NCBI RefSeq assembly: GCF_020509005.1 | Contig: NC_063024.1 | Coordinates: 434,001-498,000, forward strand | Reading direction: 5' to 3' | Length of the DNA stretch: 64,000 nucleotides | Origin: Fulvia fulva | Lineage: Eukaryota; Ascomycota; Dothideomycetes; Mycosphaerellales; Mycosphaerellaceae | Shown here: positions 56,214-64,000 of the stretch, piece by piece | How positions within the stretch are numbered: the stretch's first letter is position 1 | Layout of the letters: each line of letters starts with the position of its first letter | Position numbers and translations under genes: made by a program | Notes under the pieces: model-generated | Seen by the model: only the letters and a program-made list of their open reading frames with translations | Told to the model about the DNA's origin: nothing | Database searches by the model: none

Positions 56214-59200
56214 CCTCGACACGCTTAGCATCATCCAGTATAACGTCAACCATAGCAAGGATATAGTCCAGAACCATTTCCTACACGAGGCGGACCCGCG
56301 CGTCCACCACGTCCTTGCAATCCAGGAGCCATGGATTAACCCGCACCATAAGAGACCAACGACCTGCAAGTCACCAGGCTACACGACATGCCTACGAGGC
56401 GACGGCAGACCCCGCACGTGCTTCTATATCAGCAAGGACATACTAGAATCCGACTGGGAGGTAGTGTACTACGCAGACGAAGAAGGCGGGGGCGATATTA
56501 CCTCCCTCCACGTGGGTAGCACCTGGATACACAACCTATACATACAACCGCCAGCCTCGAGGTCTAGCCGCGACCTAGGGGTCTGCAGACACCTAGACAG
56601 TGCGCTCAAGAGACAAGGGTGCCACATCGTAGTAGGAGACTTCAACATACACCACCCTTCCTGGGAAAGCCTTATGCAGCCGCACCCTATAGCCGACGAA
56701 GTACTCGACTTGATGGCGAGCAACGCAATTGCCCTCAATACCCCGAAGGACCTGGGCACCTGGAAGAGAGGGGGACTCCAAGGCACGATCGACCTCTCCT
56801 AGATCTCAGATAGCCACTACCACACGGTAACCTACTGTGGGATCGAACATGAACTCGAGGCGTCGTCAGACCACATGCCAGTCAGGACCTCTATTGCGAC
56901 ACAGATACAACGCACACCAGCGAGAACCCCTAAGCCAAACTGGGGAAAGGCCCACTAGGCCAACATCCAGGCGTACCTCGATGACTCCAAGAGGCTAGTC
57001 CAGATCGCGCAGCAGCAATACAACAGTAAAGACGAGATAGACGAAGCAGTCCAGGGGTTGACAGACGAAATAAGAAAAGCGACCTCACTTCACGTTCCGC
57101 TTGCCCAACCAACGACATGGTCCAAACCATACTGGACGCCGGAGTGCACTGCGGTAGTAAGAGAAGCAAGGAGAGCCCGCCGGGTGTGGACGAGCAGCCA
57201 TAGCGAGGAGGCCTGGAACGTATACAGGGAGGCATGCCAACAGAAGAAAGCCATAATACGGAGGGAGAAAGCAGTCGGCTGGAGGGCCACAGTGGAAGAA
57301 ATCGCCGGCAAGCCAGAGAGGATGTGGAAGCTAGCGAAATGGGCCCGACAGGACCCTACACAGGGCCCCTCCTTCTCTATCCCAGCGCTACAATCGCCTA
57401 GTGGCCCGGTTAGCGACCCCGAGGCCAAGGCGCGTCTACTGGCTAGCAAGTTCTTCCCACCCCCAGTCGAGGCTGATCTAAGCGACATAAACAGCTCTAC
57501 TCCCCTAGCCCCTAGCATCGCGGTCCAACAGGAGGTGTCCGAGGGAGAAGTTACCGCTGTGCTGAGGAAGTTGCCGGCGAAGAAAGCCCCGGGGCCGGAT
57601 GGGATCCCAAACGAGCTACTAAAGAAGTGTAGAGATCAACTAGCCCCAGCAGTTGCAGCGATCTTCAACGCCTGCCTACAGACCGGATACCACCCGATAG
57701 CTTTTAAACAATCGACGACAGTGGTCCTACGCAAGCCGCAGAAGGAAGACTATACGCAGGTGAAGTCGTACCGCCCAATTGCGCTCCTTAACACTCTTGG
57801 GAAGGCGCTTGAGAAGCTGGTTGCAACGAGACTCTCCGAGGCGGCAGAGGAACACTCCCTACTCCCGGACACCCAGATGGGTGCGCGCCCACAGCGATCG
57901 ACGCTATCCGCGATGGAACTTATCACCTCTCAGGTAAAGGCCATCTGGTATAAGAATAGGGATAAGGTGGCTTCCTTACTTAGCCTAGACATATCGGGAG
58001 CCTTCGACTACGTGTCACACCCGCGGCTTCTCTACATCCTAAGGTCGAAAGGACTCCCTGAGTGGCTTGTCAACTTCGTACGGTCCTACCTCCAAAACCG
58101 CAGTACGTCGATCCTGGTCGGCCAGTACAGAAGCCCATTTCAAGCAGTCCACACTAGAATCCCGCAAGGCTCAACGCTAGCACCTATTCTGTTCCTCTTC
58201 TTTATGGCGACGCTGCTCCCAGCCCTAGAATCCCAGAACACCGCTGCGAGCGGCTTCGTAGACGACACAAACATCCTAGCGTGGTCTTCCTCGACTGAGG
58301 AGAACTGTAGGCTACTAGAAGAGAAGCACAAGATCTGCGAGGACTGGGCTAGGAGGCACGGGGCTCGGTTTGCCCCAGAAAAGTACAATCTGATACACTT
58401 TACGCGCCGGCCACGGTTCCACAATATGCAAGCTTCTATCCAGATACAGGGGCACACGACTAACCCGGCAAATCAGCTCAGGATCCTCGGACTATGGGTG
58501 GACCCGGCGCTACGGTGGAGGAAGCACGTACAGGCAATATTACGGAAAGCTGAACAGAATATGGCATCATGCCAGAGGCTCACTGCGTCCACATGGGGGG
58601 CGGACTTCCGGCAGTCACGACTTCTATATACGGCTATTGTACGGCCAGTCCTTACCTATGGCAGCCAAGTGTGGTCCTTAGGCGAGAGGGCCTGCCCATC
58701 GAAGGGACTCGTCGCGCCGCTAGCGAAGATCCAAAACCAATGCCTAAGGAAGGTCACCGGGGCATATAAGTCGACACCAACGAGGATGCTTGAGCACGAG
58801 ACCGCTATACCGCCGATCGACCTATACATCCAGGGACTACGGACCTCCTACTTAGGCAAGTCGGCACAGTACCCAGTACAGAAGGTCATCGCCAGTGCAG
58901 TCGCAAGGGCCCGCGAATCAGTACCAGCGCATAAGGGCATTCGACCCGGAAACGAGCCGAACTACCGGGCAAGGGACGAACAGCTAGCAACACAATGGGA
59001 AGGTGAGAAATCGTTTGTAGAGCAACTATGGAAAGAGAGGTGGAACAACCAGGTTGTAGGGCATAGTGGACGCCCTCAGCCAGCGGGACAACCTAAGGAA
59101 TGGTCAGCTACAAAATCCGCGGTCAAGCACCCCCCGAAGCTCATCCACTACCGCCTTACGAGGGCACAGAGTAGCATAGCAACCCAACTGCGAAGCGAAC

Positions 59201-59517
59201 ACATCGGCCTCCAGGGGTACCTATCATGGAGGAAGGTCCCAGGATACACGAATACTAGCTGCCCCTGCGGCTATCGCTCCCAGAACGTACGGCACGCACT
59301 CCTCGTCTGTCCGAGGTGGTCGCTAGGAAGGGGGGAGTGGATGGCAAAGGCGAGGAACCGGACGATTGGGGCACTTCTTAACAACGCTGAAGACCTACGG
59401 CGCATTACGAACTGGATACTAGAGAAGGGCTGGCTAGAACAGTACCGCCTAGTAGGAGCAGTGCAGGAAGAGAGGACACGACGCAGCGCGACGAGACCGG
59501 CTAGGAGCGGGGGCTAA
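56206..59517 (+). pseudogene. LINE-6 ORF2, endonuclease-RT with two in-frame TAG codons
   Basis: 1103 codons plus stop. Start chosen at ATG 56206 by homology with LINE-2 (both continue to IQYNVN). Another ATG lies at 56200. Endonuclease motifs: QEPW, GDFNIHHPSW and SSDH. TAG at 56800-56802 interrupts it after TIDLS, and TAG at 56956-56958 lies 29 codons after the SDH aspartate. RT motifs: PGPDGIPN, RPIALLNTLGK, SLDISGAFDY, RIPQGSTLAPILF and GFVDD (codons 686-687). The C-terminal CPCG...H...C motif is near 59260-59310. No RNase H domain is seen. Both TAGs are shared with LINE-5, so they predate at least one insertion. The RT part from 56959 to 59517 is fully open. Confidence 0.9.
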
Positions 59518-59706
59518 CGGGGTAGTAACATGGACTACGTACGTTCAGAGGGAAAGCTAATCTAGACAAGGAGTAGTCGGGGGCGGGAAGGGTTTTCACC
59601 TATTCGGGTTTCCCTTTGTACATAACAATAGATATATACCTGCATAGGCCGGATAGGGTCCTAGAACAGGGGAATGACAAATCTATCTATCTATAATTAT
59701 CGGCTA

Positions 59707-61513
59707 GATGTCTGGTATACGACCTAGAACACGCGCCTATCGCGATAAGAGCGATCGAAGCCCTACACGAAGAGGCAATAGCCCTCTAAGGCGTATTAAC
59801 ACTACTACCTCTATACACCGTAATGACTTTCCGCCCGAACCTTCTAACTACCGAGCCGCTATAAAACACCGCTTCTCCTAATAGTGGATCGAAGCTATAG
59901 CTAAGGAGTTTGCTAAAGCCCTAGCAATAGGCACATTCAGATAGGCAACAAAGGAAGAGAAGGATTAGGATGCTTAGTAAGAGGAGGGACTTTAGTAACT
60001 ACTACCGCTTAAGTAGGTATACAAATACAAACTAGACGAGCACGGCATACTAAAGAGCTTTAAGGCTAGGCTATACGTAAGAGGCGATTTGTAAGGAACA
60101 CACTTAGACATATACGCCGCTATACTACTAGTAAGTATATTCCGCCTCTACTATACTATAGCCGCGAGCTTCGACCTAGAAGCCGAACAATTCGATATTA
60201 TTAACGCCTTCCTAAACTCGGACCTACTATATACTATATATCTATAACCACCTCCTAGAATCGATAGGCCATCCTATAGATACGCCCTTAAGCTAGTTAA
60301 GGCCCTCTACGGTCTAAAGGAGTCCCCTTTATTATAGTATAACTCCCTAACCGAGACGCTAGCCTCCCTTAGACTAGTACCCCTGTTAGACTCCGAATGT
60401 ATCTACTATAACAACAAGGTTATGTTCTTCTTTTACGTTAACGACCTAGTTATACTCTACTACCGTAAGTATAAGGCCTATACTACTAATATTAAGTAGC
60501 GGCTACTTACTAAGTACGAGATACACGAGCTCGGTAATCTCTCCTAGTTCCTAGGAATCAAGGTTACGCGCGATAGAAATAAGCGCTTGCTATAGCTCTC
60601 TTAAGAAGACTATATTAAGAAGCTAGCCGCCAAATTTAGTATATCTACAAATGTACGTAAAACGACAGTACTAGTAGATTAACACCTTAATTAGACCGTT
60701 CTAGAGGGTCATTAACCCACCTCTATCGCCATCCTTACGTACTAATAACGTATAGGATCCCTTAACTTCGCCGCTATATACACGCGGCCTAACATCGCCT
60801 TTTCCTTATCTATACTATCGTAGTATCTGACTAAGCTAACTAAGACACACCTTAAGCTTGTAGATTAGTACTTACGCTATCTCCTAGAGACTAAGAACCT
60901 CTACCTTATATATAGCGCTAGCAAACACATTACTAGCCTTTATAGCTAACTAGAGTACCTCGGTAGTAACTACGAGTTCTTTAGAGCATCGGACGCGTCC
61001 TACGGCATAAATAATAATAGGACCAGCTCAAATAGCTAGGTCTTTATACTGTTCGGTAGACTAGTAGATTATAAGGCATCTAAACAAATCACTATCACTA
61101 AGTCCTTAATAGAGGCTAAGCTACTCGGGCTTTTATAAGCCGCCTTAGAGCTTATATAGTAGGAACGAGTCTTCGCTAAGATACACCTTCAGTTCAATTA
61201 GCGTACCTACTTGTACTACGACAACACGTAGACTATCCGCCTTATTAACTAATAAGGGTAAAAGCTTAATACAAAGCTACGCTACGTTAACATCTACTAC
61301 TACTAGCTCCGATAGCGAGACTAGCGCGGAGACATTAAGATTAAGTATCTTAGTACTAACGACATGCCTATAGACGGGCTGACTAAGCTACTTCTACTAC
61401 AGAAGCACAAGCACTTCGTCAAGCTGCTTAATATAGCTAAGGAAGGCGTAGACCTACGCACCTTAGTGCCCTCTATAGCCGTATTAGGAGGTAACGGGCT
61501 AATAGACGCCTAA
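59707..61513 (+). pseudogene. Copia-4 RT and RNase H
   Basis: It continues Copia-4 Pol after LINE-6. RT motifs: FKARLYVRGD (about 60060), FDIINAFLNSDL (about 60190), LYGLKESP (about 60305) and the catalytic block YVND at 60434-60445, where the first Asp of YVDD became Asn. The C-terminal RNase H part includes ASDASYG (about 60985) and ITKSLIEAKLLGL (about 61095). The frame ends at TAA 61511-61513. TAG/TAA stops from RIP are frequent but fewer than in the Gypsy elements. Confidence 0.8.
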
Positions 61514-62580
61514 GAAGCCCGTAGTAGCGGCCTTACCTTATCTCGAAACGAACACCGAACGGCTTTATCTTTACGGACACCTCTCTAGAAGCGCTAGTAG
61601 GCGTAAAACACGGCTACTAGTAGCTACTAATACTCTAGACGATAACGAAGCTAGGGCAAAGTATCTACTATTTACCGGTACGGCCCTAGTACTATCATTA
61701 ATAGGTGTTTCTCGGACTCCTATTGGCTAATAGCGTAAGGGCGAGAAACACCCCTGTCACTAGTAGTAGCGTACGCGCGCGACAAAAGTAGCGCGTCTAA
61801 TTAGAAAGCGAGAAACGCCTCTAACTTGCTACTAGTAATAACACTACCACCTTGTCACTACATTATCCGCTACTTTCGCACCTCACATATAGTACACACT
61901 TGCCCAAAACAAAAAGGTGTCACCACCCTAAGGTGATGACCTTTAAAAGTGTAGAAAGTAAGGCACCCTAAAGGTACCTTTTCAACTTTCTGATACCGTT
62001 GCTCCGGTGTTACCTATTAGAACCCTATTACACCTTATATAGTACAAGCTCTGTCGTAGACAGCCTAGTGCATTGCGCCACTAACTAGTATCTTATACTC
62101 CCTAGGGGCAGAGCGAGCTCTCTTACTATTCGCTAGAGCGAAATAACTTGGTATAGAGCAATTATTAGACAATTTAATAAGTTAAGCGGACGACAATATA
62201 CGTTTAAGCATACGATAGGACTAAGGCTACCCCTAGAATAAACTCAGGACCTCTAATGTTTACCGGTAGGTGAGATAATTGTATACTTAAGTAAAAGTCC
62301 GTATAACGGGACTATTACCTAAGCTATCTTACCGGCAATAGTTATATATTCTATACTTTATTATATAGGTAACAATGGCAGTAGTGAAAGTGAGGAATAA
62401 GGGAAGGGGTACAAAGCTCACCTCACTCACCTTAGCTTACTTTACTTGAAACAGCTAACTTACCCTTACTATAGTAGTAGTAATACCGAGGGCCTGACGT
62501 CACTACTATAGGTAGGGGGGGTAGTTATGACAGGGTGCACGCGATTATATAGGAATTAGCTCATTCACTCTAGCGTACGA
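61514..62580 (+). other. Copia-4 long 3' untranslated region
   Basis: About 1.07 kb between RNase H and the 3' LTR, with no convincing frame. It retains many CpA and TpG dinucleotides. Two inverted repeats stand out: GGTGTTTCTCG (about 61707) with CGAGAAACACC (about 61743), and AAAGGTGTCACC (about 61912) with GGTGATGACCTTT (about 61932). They may be RNA hairpins of the element. The sequence ends in the polypurine tract GCTAAGGGGGTG (62581-62592). Confidence 0.5.
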
Positions 62581-62592
62581 GCTAAGGGGGTG
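62581..62592 (+). promoter_or_regulatory. Copia-4 polypurine tract
   Basis: GCTAAGGGGGTG directly precedes the 3' LTR, as expected for plus-strand priming. Confidence 0.65.
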
Positions 62593-62799
62593 TGTCGCGA
62601 TCCGAGCGTATATATAGGTAACATCCTATTATCAAAACTTGAGGCTACGTACGCTAAGAATCAGGTGACTGATTAGTCACCTATAGCCTCTTTAAGAGCA
62701 ACACTTGTCTATTCTAGATAGACATATATAATACACAACCTGCTTTTGAAACACCCTATATAAGCCCGTATAATAACTTCCTATACTTCTAACGTGATA
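62593..62799 (+). repeat. Copia-4 3' LTR
   Basis: This 207-bp partner of 50998-51204 is less RIPed: it keeps ATCAGGTGACTGATTAG where the 5' LTR has TpA changes. The TSD TACCG follows. Confidence 0.9.
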
Positions 62800-62804
62800 T
62801 ACCG

Positions 62805-63710
62805 CCCTTAGGGACCTCTTCGAAGACGTCGAAGTCGGAGTCTAACGCGGCTACTAGCTTTAGAACGCCGCTAAACTAGAAGCGGCTATAGCGCGAAGGG
62901 AGTATATAAATTATCTTAAAGAATCTAGCTCCTCCGTCGATCCTTAGATACTAGCGCGCGATACGGGCTAACTATAGCGCGATCTAATCGTCTAGCTTAA
63001 TAACGTTACGAGAGAACTAGACTTTAAACTAGAAGGCGTAGAGCCGAGTCTACTAACCGGCTAACTATCCGGTAGGTATATCCGGAAGGCGCGTCTTAGT
63101 ACGAACGGGGAGCCGCGGGAAGTTATTAGATACGGCTAAAGTATAGATAACGGTAAGGGCGTCTATCTAAGCTATTAACGCTATAGTAAGCTATAAGGAA
63201 GAAACGAGTCTAAAACACGTTAGTATTACTACGTTAACGCCAATACTACGGCGCGGCTTATATACCTTAATCTAATTAAGAATAAGTTAGCTAAGGCTAA
63301 AGAAGGTTAAGGAAGAAGCTACCAAAGGGCGAAGAGGTTATTAAAGACTTAGTAAGCTTGAAGGTTAATGTTCGTAGTTAGATTAATTTAGAATAAGAGC
63401 GTGCTTTTATACTTACGTTCTATACAAGCTACCTAATACTACGAGCTTCTAACGATATAGGAAGGCGCGTATACGCGTAAGAAGCTCGCGGCGAGGTTAT
63501 CTAACGGGGTCAGTAAGCTCGTAGTAAGCTTAGGTAGTAGAGTTAAGCCGCGTAAGGTAGTTATATATACGGAGTGAAGTAAGCTAAAGGGTCGTAGGCT
63601 AGAAAGCTACGACGAAGGAAGCTAAAGCTTTAGGATCTCTTTTGTTATCGATTTAAGTATATAGGCGATTAGGCTGGCCGCCTTAGGCTGATATAGGTGT
63701 ATTAGGGTCT
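62805..63710 (+). other. Gypsy-1 extra region, part 3 (possible ORF)
   Basis: On the + strand, reading TAG/TAA as damaged codons, 62811-63309 gives a plausible charged protein segment (NNVTRELDFKLEGVEPSLL, YGQSIDNGKGVYLSYQRY, IYLNLIKNKLAKAKEG), ending near 63309. No domain is recognised. The frame extends leftwards in phase across Copia-4 into 50880-50990. Downstream to 63710 is less clear and is probably 3' untranslated. It may be an extra protein of Gypsy-1, or the decayed end of another element. Confidence 0.4.
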
Positions 63711-63722
63711 AGTAGGGGAGGA
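63711..63722 (+). promoter_or_regulatory. Gypsy-1 polypurine tract
   Basis: AGTAGGGGAGGA immediately precedes the 3' LTR. Confidence 0.65.
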
Positions 63723-63832
63723 TATAACGTTCTTATCTAAACATACCGCCGGCTTAGCGCTTAGCTTTATATTTAGAGTTTTCTTAGGTAGCTTTCCTAT
63801 ATCTTAGATTTATACTTGCTAAGGTTCTTATA
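63723..63832 (+). repeat. Gypsy-1 3' LTR
   Basis: This 110-bp copy of 2290-2399 begins TATAACGTTC and ends GGTTCTTATA. It is followed by AGGT, the duplicated target. Confidence 0.88.
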
Positions 63833-63978
63833 AGGTGACAATCAAGCTACCCTTACCCTAGTAAAAGATGTATATGTTTATAACAAGTCGAAGCACATTA
63901 ACATTACCTATAACGCTATTAGGAAACTTTAGTAGAGGAGGCTTATTGCTATTAAGTACACCCTAACCTCTAAGATAG
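63833..63978 (+). pseudogene. Copia-1, right fragment: end of RNase H
   Basis: It is collinear with 27690 down to 27543 of Copia-3 and continues exactly where the left fragment stops at 2289. It encodes the end of RNase H (KSKH...AYN...V). RIP changes are fewer here than in most of the left fragment. The fragment is cut by the tail of LINE-7. Confidence 0.85.
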
Positions 63979-64000
63979 ATAGATAGATAGATAATTCATT
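63979..64000 (-). mobile_element. LINE-7, 3' end only (runs off the window)
   Basis: The GATA repeat at 63973-63992 followed by ATTCATT equals the 3' end of LINE-4 at 35731-35753, so a minus-strand LINE of that family inserted in Copia-1 and extends beyond the right edge. Confidence 0.65.

Larger units (their letters stand above)
54715..59691 (+). mobile_element. LINE-6, nearly intact Tad1-like LINE
   Basis: Delimited by a TSD of up to 15 bp, TATAATTATCGGCTA (54700-54714 and 59692-59706), with the tail (ATCT)n at 59681-59694. It has a 221-bp leader, intact ORF1, overlapping ORF2 with only two TAGs, and about 165 bp of 3' UTR. It is practically the same as LINE-5 but with fewer RIP-type changes. 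It is the best preserved LINE of its family in the window. Confidence 0.94.
50998..62799 (+). mobile_element. Copia-4, Ty1/Copia element, partly RIPed, containing LINE-6
   Basis: Bounded by 207-bp LTRs beginning TGTCGCG and ending in ATA (formerly ACA), with TSD TACCG (50993-50997 and 62800-62804). Its own DNA is about 6.8 kb; LINE-6 occupies the middle. Order Gag, protease, integrase, RT, RNase H is Copia-type. It is unrelated in sequence to Copia-1/2/3 apart from its primer site. Damage is intermediate: many CpA remain, especially in the 3' UTR. Confidence 0.9.
2290..63832 (+). mobile_element. Gypsy-1, RIPed Ty3/Gypsy element with nested insertions
   Basis: It is delimited by two 110-bp LTRs and a 4-bp TSD, AGGT (2286-2289 and 63833-63836). 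Removing the element restores the Copia reading, AATTAAGAGGT then GACAATC, exactly as in intact Copia-3. Domain order on the + strand is Gag, zinc knuckle, protease, RT, RNase H, integrase, i.e. Ty3/Gypsy. About 8 kb is its own sequence. The rest is Copia-2, Gypsy-2 and Copia-4 with their own insertions. It is heavily RIPed and cannot encode working proteins. An unusual 2.3-kb region lies between the end of pol and the 3' LTR. Confidence 0.9.

Noticed and set aside
59680..59694. Tetranucleotide microsatellites as independent simple repeats
   Set aside because: Every one coincides with a LINE 3' end and a TSD, so they are element tails.
63833..63836. A longer (5-bp) TSD for Gypsy-1
   Set aside because: Left flank is GAGGT and right flank is AGGTG; only AGGT is shared, and the intact Copia-3 sequence confirms a 4-bp duplication.
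1..64000. Centromere or heterochromatic island
   Set aside because: Nested RIPed elements are compatible with it, but sequence alone cannot show centromere identity.
1..64000. CRISPR array, rRNA, prophage or bacterial operon features
   Set aside because: No regularly spaced direct repeats, no rRNA sequence, no ribosome-binding sites; all coding content is eukaryotic retrotransposon.

Overview
The window is a pile of transposable elements from what is most likely a filamentous ascomycete (Pezizomycotina). The taxon is inferred from two things. The element types are typical of these fungi: Ty1/Copia and Ty3/Gypsy LTR retrotransposons and Tad1-like LINEs. The older copies also carry a repeat-induced point mutation (RIP) signature. 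In damaged copies almost every change is CpA to TpA (or TpG to TpA on the other strand), while CpG is left alone, so CAG and TGG codons became TAG. Species cannot be named. Element names (Copia-1..4, Gypsy-1..2, LINE-1..7) are mine. All boundaries come from LTR ends, target-site duplications (TSDs) and LINE tails compared by eye.

Layout, outside to inside. Positions 1-404 are the only DNA that does not look like an element. Copia-1 (+, RIPed, 5' truncated) runs 405-2289 and resumes at 63833-63978. It was split by Gypsy-1 (+, 2290-63832, 110-bp LTRs, TSD AGGT). Gypsy-1 was hit by Copia-2 (-, 3340-8782, TSD ATAAT), Gypsy-2 (-, 14534-50610, TSD CTAGG) and Copia-4 (+, 50998-62799, TSD TACCG). Gypsy-2 contains LINE-1 (+, 15597-19015), LINE-2 (+, 20501-25403), Copia-3 (-, 27176-32792, TSD CCTTT) and LINE-3 (+, 34605-49550). 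LINE-3 contains LINE-4 (-, 35733-45659), which contains LINE-5 (+, 36596-41578). Copia-4 contains LINE-6 (+, 54715-59691). A seventh LINE (-) enters at the right edge. The deepest path has six levels: Copia-1, Gypsy-1, Gypsy-2, LINE-3, LINE-4, LINE-5.

Damage tracks depth. Copia-1, both Gypsy elements and LINE-1, -3 and -4 are heavily mutated. Copia-4 is intermediate and Copia-2 is mildly hit. Copia-3, LINE-2, LINE-5 and LINE-6 are nearly intact. The LTR elements encode Gag and Pol (protease, integrase, reverse transcriptase, RNase H), in Copia order or Gypsy order. The LINEs encode ORF1 (nucleic-acid-binding Gag-like protein with three zinc knuckles) and ORF2 (apurinic-type endonuclease plus reverse transcriptase), whose reading frames overlap by a few bases. 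No ordinary host gene, tRNA, rRNA or CRISPR array was found.

The most notable signals are these: an in-frame TAG at exactly the same place between endonuclease and RT in two divergent LINE families; (ATCT)n LINE tails with TATA-rich targets, which RIP itself would create; a Gypsy element with about 2.3 kb of extra sequence after pol; and a primer site shared by the Copia families that matches the anticodon arm of initiator tRNA-Met.
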